Source: an uncultured Clostridium sp. (GTDB lineage: Bacteria > Bacillota > Clostridia > Oscillospirales > Acutalibacteraceae). From it: a stretch of 10,813 nucleotides of DNA. Location of the stretch: positions 1 through 10,813 of the forward strand of contig CABRLN010000050.1 of NCBI GenBank assembly GCA_902471875.1, read 5' to 3'. Both the position numbers and the translations under genes were made by a program. Below the pieces are notes generated by a model, which saw nothing but the letters and a program-made list of their open reading frames with translations, was not told the DNA's origin and did not search any database. This document shows, piece after piece, positions 1-6,527 of this stretch (the stretch's first letter is position 1; each line of letters begins with the position of its first letter).

Positions 1-8
1 TGACCCAT

Positions 9-26
9 AAACTTTTGAAAAAGTTT
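9..26. repeat. A/T-rich hairpin at the window edge
   Basis: The 8-nt arms AAACTTTT and AAAAGTTT are separated by two bases, so they would fold as a roughly 7-bp stem with a small loop. No clean T-tract follows, so it is a poor intrinsic terminator. It may still mark the end of an upstream transcription unit outside the window. The rest of positions 1-160 contains no supported ORF. Confidence 0.3.
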
Positions 27-161
27 AATCAAAACTTTTAAATGTGTTGCAAACGGTTAGTTCGCTAAATCATAATTTGTTTCAACCTTTAACATTTATT
101 ATATAATACTAGAAATTAAAATGCTGTTATTACAGTATTTATCCTTTTTTGGCATTTTTAC

Positions 162-191
162 TTGTGTTGCAACAGTGGGTTATGATATAAT
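162..191 (+). promoter_or_regulatory. Extended -10 promoter of the fhs operon
   Basis: A perfect -10 hexamer TATAAT lies at 186-191 and is preceded by the extended element TG at 183-184 (TGATATAAT). A weak -35 (TTGTGT, 162-167) sits 18 bp upstream. Transcription would begin near 198, giving a leader of only about 28 nt before the chosen fhs start. A second TATAAT at 102-107 has no good -35 and might be a weaker upstream promoter. Confidence 0.6.
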
Positions 192-212
192 AGCTTTATA
201 ATATATTTTTTT

Positions 213-219
213 GGGGGTG
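213..219 (+). promoter_or_regulatory. G-rich ribosome binding site that fixes the fhs start
   Basis: The run GGGGGTG lies 6 nt before the TTG at 226. The longest open frame begins with a TTG at 211 that overlaps this Shine-Dalgarno-like run and has none of its own. The site therefore argues for translation starting at 226. Confidence 0.6.
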
Positions 220-225
220 TTTTCT

Positions 226-1893
226 TTGCTGTCTGATATTGAAATCGCTCAACAGGCTGTGCTAAAGCCTGTTGCAGAAATAGCAAAAGACCTTGGAATT
301 AACGACAACGAGCTTGAGCCTTATGGAAGATATAAAGCAAAGTTGAATGAATCGCTGTCAAAAAGATTAGAAAATAATCCTGATGGCAAGCTGGTTTTGG
401 TTACAGCTATTAATCCTACTCCGGCAGGTGAGGGTAAAACAACTGTTACCGCAGGTTTGGGTGAAGCTATGGCCAAGATAGGCAAAAGGGCTGTTATTGC
501 TTTGCGAGAGCCCTCTTTAGGTCCTGTATTCGGCATCAAGGGCGGTGCTGCAGGAGGCGGTTATGCACAGGTGTTGCCAATGGAGGATATTAACCTGCAC
601 TTTACAGGTGATATGCACGCTATTACAGCAGCTAATAATCTGTTGTGTGCCATGCTTGATAATCACATTCATCAAGGTAACTCTCTTAACATTGACCCTA
701 GACAGATTTTATTTAAGCGCTGTCTTGATATGAATGATCGTGAATTAAGAAACATTGTTGCAGGCTTAGGCGGAAGAATTAATGGTGTTCCAAGAGAAGA
801 TTCTTTTCAGATTACTGTAGCCAGTGAGGTTATGGCTATTTTGTGTCTTGCTAAGGATATTACTGATCTTAAAGAGCGTTTTGGAAGAATTCTTGTTGCA
901 TACACTTATGACGGAAAGCCTGTTTATGCAAAGGATTTAAAGGCAGAAGGTGCTATGACGGCACTTATGAAGGACGCAATTATGCCTAACTTGGTTCAGA
1001 CTCTTGAGGGTACACCTGCAATTATGCACGGAGGTCCTTTTGCTAATATCGCTCATGGCTGTAACTCGGTTAGAGCAACGGGGCTTGCTCTTAAACTTGG
1101 TGATTATTGTATTACTGAGGCAGGCTTTGGTTCAGATCTTGGTGCTGAAAAGTTTTTAGACATCAAGTGCCGTTATGCAGGTTTAACACCAAGTGCGATT
1201 GTTGTGGTGGCTACTTGCCGTGCATTAAAATATAACGGCGGTGTTCCAAAGGCAGAGGTAGGAAAAAGCAATATGGAGGCTCTTAAAAAGGGTATTGTAA
1301 ATCTGGGTGTTCATATTGACAATATGAGAAAATTCGGTGTTCCTGTTGTGGTGGCTATTAATAAATTCTTAACAGATACTGAGGAGGAGCTTGAATATAT
1401 TCGCAATTATTGTACCGAAAAGGGTGCTGACTTTGCAACAGCCGAAATGTTTGCAAAGGGAGGAAGCGGTGGTACAGACCTTGCACAAAAGGTTGTTGAA
1501 GCTTGCGAAAAAGAGAATAAATTTAACCAAATTTATAGTCTTGATTTGTCAATTAAAGATAAGATTAAGAAAGTAGCACAAGAAATTTATCGTGCAGAAA
1601 ATGTCGTATTTACACCGCAGGCAGAAAAGGCACTGGTTAAAATTGTAGAGTTGGGCGGTAACAGCTTGCCTGTTTGTATTGCAAAAACTCAGTATTCACT
1701 GTCTGACAACCCTGCTTTATTGGGTGCGCCAACAGGTCATGTAATTACTGTACGTGATATAAAGCTTTCTAACGGTGCCGGATTTGTAGTAGTTTATACA
1801 GGTGATATTATGACAATGCCGGGCTTGCCAAAGGTACCTGCTGCAGAAAGAATTGATGTTGATGAAAACGGCGTAATTTCGGGACTGTTCTAA
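226..1893 (+). CDS. fhs: Formate-tetrahydrofolate ligase
   Basis: This enzyme joins formate to tetrahydrofolate using ATP, giving 10-formyl-THF for purine synthesis and initiator-tRNA formylation (and acetogenesis in organisms that have that pathway). It is cytosolic and usually a homotetramer. From the TTG at 226 the protein has 555 residues, the usual family length. The N-terminus after the start (SDIEIAQ) matches the conserved beginning of the family. Visible motifs are the ATP-binding loop PAGEGKTT (about 66-73), the glycine-rich signature GIKGGAAGGGYAQV (about 103-116) and the second signature HGGPFANIAHG (about 268-278). The frame is open back to a TTG at 211, but that codon overlaps the G-rich RBS, so 226 is preferred. 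It has its own promoter. tsaE starts 4 bp after the stop, suggesting cotranscription. No defect is visible. The identification is very secure; the start is moderately so. Confidence 0.97.
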   Translation: MLSDIEIAQQAVLKPVAEIAKDLGINDNELEPYGRYKAKLNESLSKRLENNPDGKLVLVTAINPTPAGEGKTTVTAGLGEAMAKIGKRAVIALREPSLGPVFGIKGGAAGGGYAQVLPMEDINLHFTGDMHAITAANNLLCAMLDNHIHQGNSLNIDPRQILFKRCLDMNDRELRNIVAGLGGRINGVPREDSFQITVASEVMAILCLAKDITDLKERFGRILVAYTYDGKPVYAKDLKAEGAMTALMKDAIMPNLVQTLEGTPAIMHGGPFANIAHGCNSVRATGLALKLGDYCITEAGFGSDLGAEKFLDIKCRYAGLTPSAIVVVATCRALKYNGGVPKAEVGKSNMEALKKGIVNLGVHIDNMRKFGVPVVVAINKFLTDTEEELEYIRNYCTEKGADFATAEMFAKGGSGGTDLAQKVVEACEKENKFNQIYSLDLSIKDKIKKVAQEIYRAENVVFTPQAEKALVKIVELGGNSLPVCIAKTQYSLSDNPALLGAPTGHVITVRDIKLSNGAGFVVVYTGDIMTMPGLPKVPAAERIDVDENGVISGLF

Positions 1894-1897
1894 TAGT

Positions 1898-2329
1898 ATG
1901 AATAAATTAAATAAAATTTACACCAGTTACAGCTATGAGGATACCCTTAAAATAGGTCAAGAAATTGCACAAAGCTTACAGGGCAGTGAGGTTATAGCAT
2001 TGTTTGGCGGCTTGGGCATGGGTAAAACCGCCCTTACAACAGGTATTGCTAAGGGGTTGGGCAGTAATGACAGTGTGTCAAGTCCAACCTTTGCTTTGGT
2101 AAACGAATACCACGGCAAATATAACATTTATCACTTTGATATGTACCGTATTTTAAGTTGGGATGACTTGTATTCTATTGGATTTTTTGATTATTTTGAT
2201 ACAGGTGTGCTTGTAATTGAATGGAGCGAAAATATAGAAAACGCACTGCCTCAAGAGTATATAAGAATTACCTTTAAAAAGGGCAGTGGCGAAAATGAAA
2301 GAATAATAACTGTTGAGGAGTGCAGGTAA
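1898..2329 (+). CDS. tsaE: tRNA threonylcarbamoyladenosine biosynthesis ATPase TsaE
   Basis: TsaE is the P-loop ATPase that works with TsaB and TsaD to place threonylcarbamoyl on A37 of ANN-decoding tRNAs (t6A). The 143-residue protein has the family's usual length. Walker A is GGLGMGKT (37-44), followed by the TsaE hallmarks SPTF (62-65), HFDMYR (79-84) and the hydrophobic Walker-B-like strand ending in IEWSE (107-111). It begins 4 bp after fhs with no strong Shine-Dalgarno, so it is probably translated by coupling to fhs. It ends 1 bp before the chosen tsaB start. The fhs-tsaE pairing has no obvious metabolic logic and looks like operon sharing of housekeeping genes. Confidence 0.95.
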   Translation: MNKLNKIYTSYSYEDTLKIGQEIAQSLQGSEVIALFGGLGMGKTALTTGIAKGLGSNDSVSSPTFALVNEYHGKYNIYHFDMYRILSWDDLYSIGFFDYFDTGVLVIEWSENIENALPQEYIRITFKKGSGENERIITVEECR

Positions 2330-2330
2330 T

Positions 2331-3050
2331 TTGAATATACTGGCAATGGATTCGTCAGCTGCATCGGCGTCAGTTGCATATATGCAGGACGGAAAAATTC
2401 TTGGACAATATTATATTAATGCAAAGCTTACACACAGCACAACTTTAATGCCTATGACACAGCATTTACTTGAAAGTGCAAAACTTAGCCTTGATGATGT
2501 TGATTATTTTGCGGTTGCCGCAGGACCTGGTTCGTTTACAGGGTTAAGAATTGGCATTTCCGCTGTAAAGGGGTTGGCTTTAGCACTTAACAAGCCTTGT
2601 GTTCCTGTTTCCACACTAGAAGCTATTGCATATAATTATGCTTTTACCGACACTCTTGTTTGTGCTGTGATGGATGCTCGCTGTAACCAGTTTTTTAATG
2701 CAATATTCAGGTGTAAAAGTGACGGTATGGTGCAAAGGCTGTGCAATGACAGAGCTGTGGTTTTTGATGAACTTGCCGAAGAAATTAACCAAAAGTATGC
2801 AGACACACCCGTTACCCTTGTTGGTGACGGTGCTGTGCTTGCACACAGGCTGATGTCTGATATAACAAGCAATTTGTGTGTTGCACCGGCGCATTTAATG
2901 TACCAGCAAAGCAGTACTGTTGCTATGGCAGCACAAAGGCTTATAGAACAAGGCAAGGCTGTTTCTGCACAACAGCTTCTGCCATCTTATTTACGTTTGC
3001 CACAGGCACAGCGTGAACTTCAGAAGAAGATAGCACAAAATAAAATGTAA
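2331..3050 (+). CDS. tsaB: tRNA threonylcarbamoyladenosine biosynthesis protein TsaB
   Basis: TsaB is the non-catalytic ASKHA-fold partner that scaffolds TsaD and TsaE in t6A synthesis. The N-terminus MNILAMDSS matches the family's first strand (usually ILAIDTS), and the key motif GPGSFTGLRIG is at 65-75. The C-terminal end includes PSYLRLPQAQREL, where many TsaB proteins carry a similar Y-R segment. The open frame begins at a TTG at 2313 inside tsaE. The TTG at 2331 is preferred because AGGAG (2316-2320) lies 10 nt upstream and the protein then starts exactly at the conserved strand, giving 239 residues. The rimI gene that often follows tsaB is absent here; rpiB comes next. No terminator is visible between them. 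Confidence 0.94.
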   Translation: MNILAMDSSAASASVAYMQDGKILGQYYINAKLTHSTTLMPMTQHLLESAKLSLDDVDYFAVAAGPGSFTGLRIGISAVKGLALALNKPCVPVSTLEAIAYNYAFTDTLVCAVMDARCNQFFNAIFRCKSDGMVQRLCNDRAVVFDELAEEINQKYADTPVTLVGDGAVLAHRLMSDITSNLCVAPAHLMYQQSSTVAMAAQRLIEQGKAVSAQQLLPSYLRLPQAQRELQKKIAQNKM

Positions 3051-3134
3051 TTTATCAAAGTACTATTTATTTATCAGAAGTTGAAGTACCGGATAAAAAT
3101 AAAATTTATACATTAATAAAAGGGGAAAAGAAAA

Positions 3135-3590
3135 ATGGCAGTTATAGCTTTAGCCGCAGACCACGGCGGATTTGAAATTAAAGAGGCAATTAAAAAGCAT
3201 TTAGAAGCACAGGGTGTACAGGTAAAGGACTTTGGCACAACAAGTACAGAGTCGGTGGATTATCCTATTTATGCAGAAAAGGCTGCTCGTGCAGTGGCAA
3301 ATAAAGAGTGCACTTTGGGAATTATTTGTTGTGGAACAGGCATTGGTGTTTCAATAGTGGCAAACAAAATAAAGGGTGTACGAGCAGCTGTTGTTACCAA
3401 TGAATTCTGTGCTGAAATGACACGACGTCATAATGACGCAAATGTACTTTGTCTTGGCGGAAGAGTAATTGATCAGATTACGGCTATTGAACTTGCTGAT
3501 ATTTTTCTGAACACACCTTTTGAAGGTGGAAGACATATTAACAGGATCTGTATGATTAAAGATCTTGAGGATAAAGAACGTAATTTATAA
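3135..3590 (+). CDS. rpiB: Ribose 5-phosphate isomerase B
   Basis: RpiB interconverts ribose 5-phosphate and ribulose 5-phosphate in the non-oxidative pentose phosphate pathway. The protein has 151 residues, typical for the RpiB/LacAB family. Visible landmarks are the phosphate/substrate motif ADHGGFEIK (8-16), the catalytic loop CCGTGIGVSI with the presumed catalytic Cys66 just before GTG, the general-base-type His99 in RRHNDANVL, and the GGR motif at 108-110. The start is ATG with the G-rich RBS AGGGG (3121-3125). The 84-bp gap after tsaB has no terminator and only a poor promoter-like match, so readthrough from fhs is possible. An rpiB-upp neighbourhood is common in Firmicutes and links ribose phosphate (PRPP precursor) to uracil salvage. 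RpiB-like sugar isomerases with other substrates exist, but the motifs favour RpiB. Confidence 0.95.
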   Translation: MAVIALAADHGGFEIKEAIKKHLEAQGVQVKDFGTTSTESVDYPIYAEKAARAVANKECTLGIICCGTGIGVSIVANKIKGVRAAVVTNEFCAEMTRRHNDANVLCLGGRVIDQITAIELADIFLNTPFEGGRHINRICMIKDLEDKERNL

Positions 3591-3624
3591 TACATAACAA
3601 ATTTTATTTTTGTAGCTTTTATAT

Positions 3625-3653
3625 TTTCAAGTCTAATATCTTTTTGCTTGAAA
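3625..3653 (+). repeat. Inverted repeat between rpiB and upp
   Basis: The arms TTTCAAG (3625-3631) and CTTGAAA (3647-3653) form a perfect 7-bp stem with a 15-nt loop. The following sequence becomes T-rich only about 7 nt later, so this is at best a weak rpiB terminator. It partly overlaps the -35 candidate for upp and could instead be an operator. Confidence 0.3.
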
Positions 3654-3673
3654 TAAAGATTTTTTAATAGAAT
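3644..3673 (+). promoter_or_regulatory. Possible upp promoter
   Basis: TTGCTT (3644-3649, 3/6) is followed after 18 bp by TAGAAT (3668-3673, 5/6). Transcription would start near 3680, about 45 nt before upp. The match is modest, but the 134-bp gap needs some explanation. Confidence 0.35.
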
Positions 3674-3724
3674 CAGAAAGTGAAGAAATATTGTAGTAAT
3701 AAACATATATTAGGAGATGGTTTT

Positions 3725-4357
3725 ATGGACAATCAGGTTACAGTTTTAGACCACCCGCTTATTCAGCATAAGCTTTCTTTTTTGCGTGATAAAAACACAG
3801 GCAGTAAAATGTTTCGAGAGCTTGTTTCTGAAATTTCTATGCTTATGTGTTATGAGGCTACTCGTGATTTACCACTGGAAAGCATAGAAATTGAAACACC
3901 TGTTGCAAAAACAAATACAAAAATTCTTGCAGGAAGAAAGTTGGCATTTGTACCTATTTTGCGTGCAGGTTGTGGTATGCTTGATGCTATGCTGCAAATG
4001 ATACCCGCAGCTAAGGTTGGTCATATTGGAATGTACCGTGACGAAGTTACTTACAAGCCTGTTGCATATTATAATAAAATGCCGCAGGATATTAAAGAAA
4101 GAGATGTTTTTGTTCTTGACCCTATGTTGGCTACAGGCGGTTCAGCAGTTAACGCAATTACCGCCATTAAAGAACATAACCCAAAAAGTATAAAATTTTT
4201 ATGTATTGTTGCTGCACCGCAAGGCATAAAGGCGTTAACTTCGGCTCATCCTGATATTCAGGTTTTTTGTGCTGCTAAAGACCAAGATTTAAACGAAAAC
4301 TGTTATATTGTTCCTGGTTTAGGGGATGCAGGTGACAGAATTTTTGGAACAAAATAA
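3725..4357 (+). CDS. upp: Uracil phosphoribosyltransferase
   Basis: This enzyme makes UMP from uracil and PRPP in pyrimidine salvage and is cytosolic. From the ATG at 3725 the protein has 210 residues, the standard family length. The frame is open upstream to a GTG at 3680, but AGGAG at 3712-3716 lies 8 nt before the ATG and the conserved start (VTVLDHPLIQHKL) follows immediately, so the longer form is rejected. Motifs are RAGCGMLD (80-87), the PRPP-binding loop VLDPMLATGGSA (130-141) and the C-terminal uracil-binding segment YIVPGLGDAGDR (194-205). It follows rpiB, which supplies the ribose 5-phosphate that becomes PRPP. Confidence 0.97.
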   Translation: MDNQVTVLDHPLIQHKLSFLRDKNTGSKMFRELVSEISMLMCYEATRDLPLESIEIETPVAKTNTKILAGRKLAFVPILRAGCGMLDAMLQMIPAAKVGHIGMYRDEVTYKPVAYYNKMPQDIKERDVFVLDPMLATGGSAVNAITAIKEHNPKSIKFLCIVAAPQGIKALTSAHPDIQVFCAAKDQDLNENCYIVPGLGDAGDRIFGTK

Positions 4358-4358
4358 T

Positions 4359-4383
4359 ACACAGTATGGCATTATGTGTTTTT
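4359..4383 (+). terminator. Weak terminator-like hairpin after upp
   Basis: ACACA (4359-4363) can pair with TGTGT (4375-4379) and is followed by more T residues (to 4383). The stem is only 5 bp with an 11-nt loop, so termination would be inefficient and the next gene may be reached by readthrough. Confidence 0.3.
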
Positions 4384-4400
4384 CAAAAGGAATTTAATTT

Positions 4401-5033
4401 ATGACCAAATCATCTGTGACAAAAGGAGCAATAAAGTTTTGGACTTTTACTGCTTTAACAATTATTGTTTCTGTTTTTGATAATATTTTTACTTATGTCG
4501 GTTCGCCTGATTTGTCGCGAGAAGCTAATCCATTAGTATATACACTGGGATTTAACTGGGTTGGATTAATAATATCTAATGTTATTTTACTTTGCATTTT
4601 CATTATTTCTTATTATTATTCCTTTATACAGTTTAAGCCTGATGTAATACCATGTAAGGGCTTTAAAGAATATTTTTCTATGCTTTATTTTGATCGCCCC
4701 GATAAATTTATATGGACTTTATATAAAATGCCAAAAAACAAAAGAGTTTATTCATATATTATTGCTTGCTGCGGTTATGTTATGGCAATTCTTGTTCCTA
4801 TAATTCGACTGCGTGCAGTTATGGAATGGGCTTTATTTTTGAGTAATAAAGATTTGTTTTATTCATATTGCATGCTTATTGAAAAAATTAGTTTTATAAC
4901 CTTGTTTGGAAGATTCGACTATTTTTTGATGATACTTGTTATTATAATATTATTAATTATTTATTGGTTTTTTCAAGAATACAAAATAAATAAAATAGCT
5001 TTGGAGGAACAAAAAAGCGATTTGGCAATATAG
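4401..5033 (+). CDS. Polytopic membrane protein of unknown function (DUF5658-like N-terminus)
   Basis: I do not recognise a function for this 210-residue protein. About four membrane helices are visible, near 15-34, 54-75, 118-140 and 172-192, with a charged loop at about 76-115 and a short charged C-terminal tail. The first helix contains Asp27 and Thr31, followed by Gly34 and then REANPL (40-45). This D-x3-T...G...E-x-NPL arrangement resembles the DUF5658 membrane family; the assignment is from memory of the pattern and tentative. The start is ATG with AAGGAA about 9 nt upstream. The gene lies 43 bp after upp, separated only by a weak hairpin, so it may be the last gene of that unit. Codon use and base composition resemble the neighbours. 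Confidence 0.8.
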   Translation: MTKSSVTKGAIKFWTFTALTIIVSVFDNIFTYVGSPDLSREANPLVYTLGFNWVGLIISNVILLCIFIISYYYSFIQFKPDVIPCKGFKEYFSMLYFDRPDKFIWTLYKMPKNKRVYSYIIACCGYVMAILVPIIRLRAVMEWALFLSNKDLFYSYCMLIEKISFITLFGRFDYFLMILVIIILLIIYWFFQEYKINKIALEEQKSDLAI

Positions 5034-5210
5034 AATAATAAGTGTATAAAGTTTTATTATAGAGCTTGTATTTATTTAAAAAAATTTGGCGATAACATAT
5101 GTTTTGAATATTGTATTGTTATTCTTCTATAAAAAGAGAATATTTATTATGTTAGGCTACAAAATATTGAAGTGTAATAAAAGCTTAAATGCAGTAAGTA
5201 ACTATGCCCA

Positions 5211-5230
5211 AAAAGCAGTTTGGTGCTTTT
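5211..5230 (+). terminator. Short hairpin with T-rich tail
   Basis: AAAAGCA (5211-5217) and TGCTTTT (5224-5230) form a perfect 7-bp stem with the 6-nt loop GTTTGG. The tail after it is T-rich but interrupted. It could be the terminator of the 4401-5033 gene, although it lies about 180 bp downstream. Confidence 0.4.
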
Positions 5231-5315
5231 GTTCATTTTGTTTGTAGAAGTAATTTTTGTAGTTATTGCATTTGGTGTAACTATAATTATTGCTATTTGT
5301 ATTGTCTTATGGTAA
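5220..5315 (+). CDS. Possible 31-residue hydrophobic peptide
   Basis: An open frame with TTG (5220) or GTG (5223) as first codon encodes a peptide that is almost one continuous membrane helix (LLFILFVEVIFVVIAFG, then TIIIAICIVLW) and ends in TAA 31 bp before the DUF4234 start. No Shine-Dalgarno precedes it, and its 5' end overlaps the hairpin at 5211-5230. T-rich DNA encodes hydrophobic residues by chance, so this may be a remnant or not a gene. Confidence 0.15.
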   Translation: MVLLFILFVEVIFVVIAFGVTIIIAICIVLW

Positions 5316-5346
5316 AATTAATTATAAACTTCTGGGAGGAATTTTT

Positions 5347-5958
5347 ATGGAGAAAAAAAATATTGCGTTGTACATAGTTTTGTCAATAGTTACCTGTGGT
5401 ATTTTCCATTTGGTATGGATTGCTATGATGGCTAATGATTTGCGTACTCTTGCCGCTGAGGAAGAAAAGATGTCAGGCGGATTGATTGTGTTACTTACAA
5501 TAGTGACGTGCGGAATATTCTTATATGTATGGTATTATCAGGCAGGAGATTCTATAAATCGTGCTAAGGCTTTAAGAAATATACCTGCCGACAGCTCAAT
5601 GGGTATTGCATATTTACTGCTTGGTATTTTCGGTTTGGGTATTGTAAGTGACGCATTAATTCAAAGTGAAATTAACAATATGATTGACGGTGGTTCGCCA
5701 ATGTACCCAAATAATGGTGGTAATAATGGTTATGGATACGGTGCAGGCAACTCTGCAACAGGCACATATAATCCTAACAATTATTATGGTCAAAACAATC
5801 AGCAGTACTATGGTGGTCAGCAAAATGGCGGAAGTCAGCAGCAGTCTAATCCATACAATAATGGTTCTGGTGTAAATGGTCAAGGTTCGCCGAATAATGG
5901 CTTTGGTGCATCAGATTTTGGCAAGCAAAACGATAACGGTCAGAATAATCAAAATTGA
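5347..5958 (+). CDS. DUF4234-type small membrane protein with N/G/Q/Y-rich tail
   Basis: The 203-residue protein has three predicted membrane helices (about 7-27, 46-64, 86-104). The first two share an internal repeat: SIVTCGIFHLVW (13-24) and TIVTCGIFLYVW (51-62). The TxGIF/Y...W pattern is typical of DUF4234 proteins, whose molecular role I do not know. From about residue 117 to the end the chain is low-complexity, rich in Asn, Gly, Gln and Tyr (NNGG, YYGQNNQQYYGG, GGSQQQS), and probably disordered. The ATG at 5347 has a very good RBS (GGAGG, 5335-5339, 7 nt spacing); the frame extends upstream to a TTG at 5290 without an RBS, which I reject. Its stop overlaps the start of the DUF2752 gene. 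Confidence 0.85.
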   Translation: MEKKNIALYIVLSIVTCGIFHLVWIAMMANDLRTLAAEEEKMSGGLIVLLTIVTCGIFLYVWYYQAGDSINRAKALRNIPADSSMGIAYLLLGIFGLGIVSDALIQSEINNMIDGGSPMYPNNGGNNGYGYGAGNSATGTYNPNNYYGQNNQQYYGGQQNGGSQQQSNPYNNGSGVNGQGSPNNGFGASDFGKQNDNGQNNQN

Positions 5959-6332
5959 AAAACAGGGTAAAGAAGACAGCAAGTATTTTTATAATACTTG
6001 CTGTTGTTGGAATTATATACTTTTTTATTTACAAGGCGTTGGGGTTTGGCATACCCTGTGTATTTCAAGAAATTACAGGCTTAAAATGTCCGGGTTGTGG
6101 TGTTACAAAAATGTGTTCATATCTGCTTACACTGGATTTTTATTCTGCATTTTGGGCTAATCCGTGCCTTTTTATTTTATTGCCTGTTATTTTGTACTTA
6201 TTGGCAAAGGAAATTTATTGTTATATTCGCTACGGCTCAACTAAATTTAAAAAGGCTGAAAATGTTGTTTTAGTAATTGTAATTATTATTTTACTTGCTT
6301 TTGCGGTATTTAGAAATATAGTCGGAATTTAA
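5955..6332 (+). CDS. DUF2752 family membrane protein
   Basis: The 125-residue protein carries the DUF2752 signature: PC at 34-35, then TGLKCPGCGVTK (41-52), a spacer, and ANP near residue 69. The three cysteines (35, 45, 48) sit in the loop after the first membrane helix (about 10-29). Two more helices follow (about 71-86 and 104-121). The family's function is unknown to me; the CPGCG cluster could bind metal or form a disulfide. The start is the TTG at 5955 in a TTGA overlap with the DUF4234 stop. There is no Shine-Dalgarno, so translation is most likely coupled to the upstream gene. No in-frame ATG offers an alternative before the conserved region. Confidence 0.85.
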   Translation: MKNRVKKTASIFIILAVVGIIYFFIYKALGFGIPCVFQEITGLKCPGCGVTKMCSYLLTLDFYSAFWANPCLFILLPVILYLLAKEIYCYIRYGSTKFKKAENVVLVIVIIILLAFAVFRNIVGI

Positions 6333-6461
6333 AAGTATATTTATATAAGATGGTTTTTAGATTGGTTAATATTATATTATAATTGTGTATGCATATAAGA
6401 AAGAGAAAGTTGAAAAATTTGTAAGATTTTTTATTTTTAGATATGCTATTCATATAAAAAC

Positions 6462-6499
6462 AGCTTCAATTATAGTCAAATTTGACTATAATTGAAGCT
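6462..6499. terminator. Perfect 38-bp palindrome, probable bidirectional terminator
   Basis: Arms of 19 bp (6462-6480 and 6481-6499) are perfectly complementary, with centre CAAATTTG, so the RNA would form a stem of about 16-17 bp with an AT loop. It lies between convergent genes: DUF2752 ends at 6332 and rbr ends at 6528 on the other strand. On the minus strand the stem is followed by GTTTTTAT, a good T-tract for ending rbr. On the plus strand ACTAATTTTTA follows, a poorer one. Confidence 0.75.
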
Positions 6500-6527
6500 A
6501 CTAATTTTTACTGCTATAAAAAATTTT

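Larger units (their letters stand above)
5034..5346. other. Non-coding gap before the DUF4234 gene
   Basis: This stretch of about 310 bp is very A+T-rich. It holds one terminator-like hairpin (5211-5230) and a short hydrophobic open frame (5220-5315), described separately. No clear promoter with both hexamers was found, although one should exist for the DUF4234-DUF2752 pair. Confidence 0.5.

Noticed and set aside
2616..2956. Two overlapping minus-strand open frames opposite tsaB
   Set aside because: They lie antisense inside a well-supported gene, encode no recognisable domain and have no RBS; they reflect the codon pattern of tsaB.
3081..3112. Possible promoter in the tsaB-rpiB gap (TTGAAG with TATACA)
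   Set aside because: The spacing is 20 bp and neither hexamer is close to consensus.
5656..5883. Open frames on both strands across the Asn/Gly-rich tail of the DUF4234 protein
   Set aside because: The repetitive AAT/GGT codons of the tail keep other frames open; the peptides are low-complexity and unsupported.
5876..6160. A 94-codon plus-strand frame overlapping DUF4234 and DUF2752
   Set aside because: It is out of frame with the DUF2752 signature, which gives a complete protein in the frame starting at 5955.
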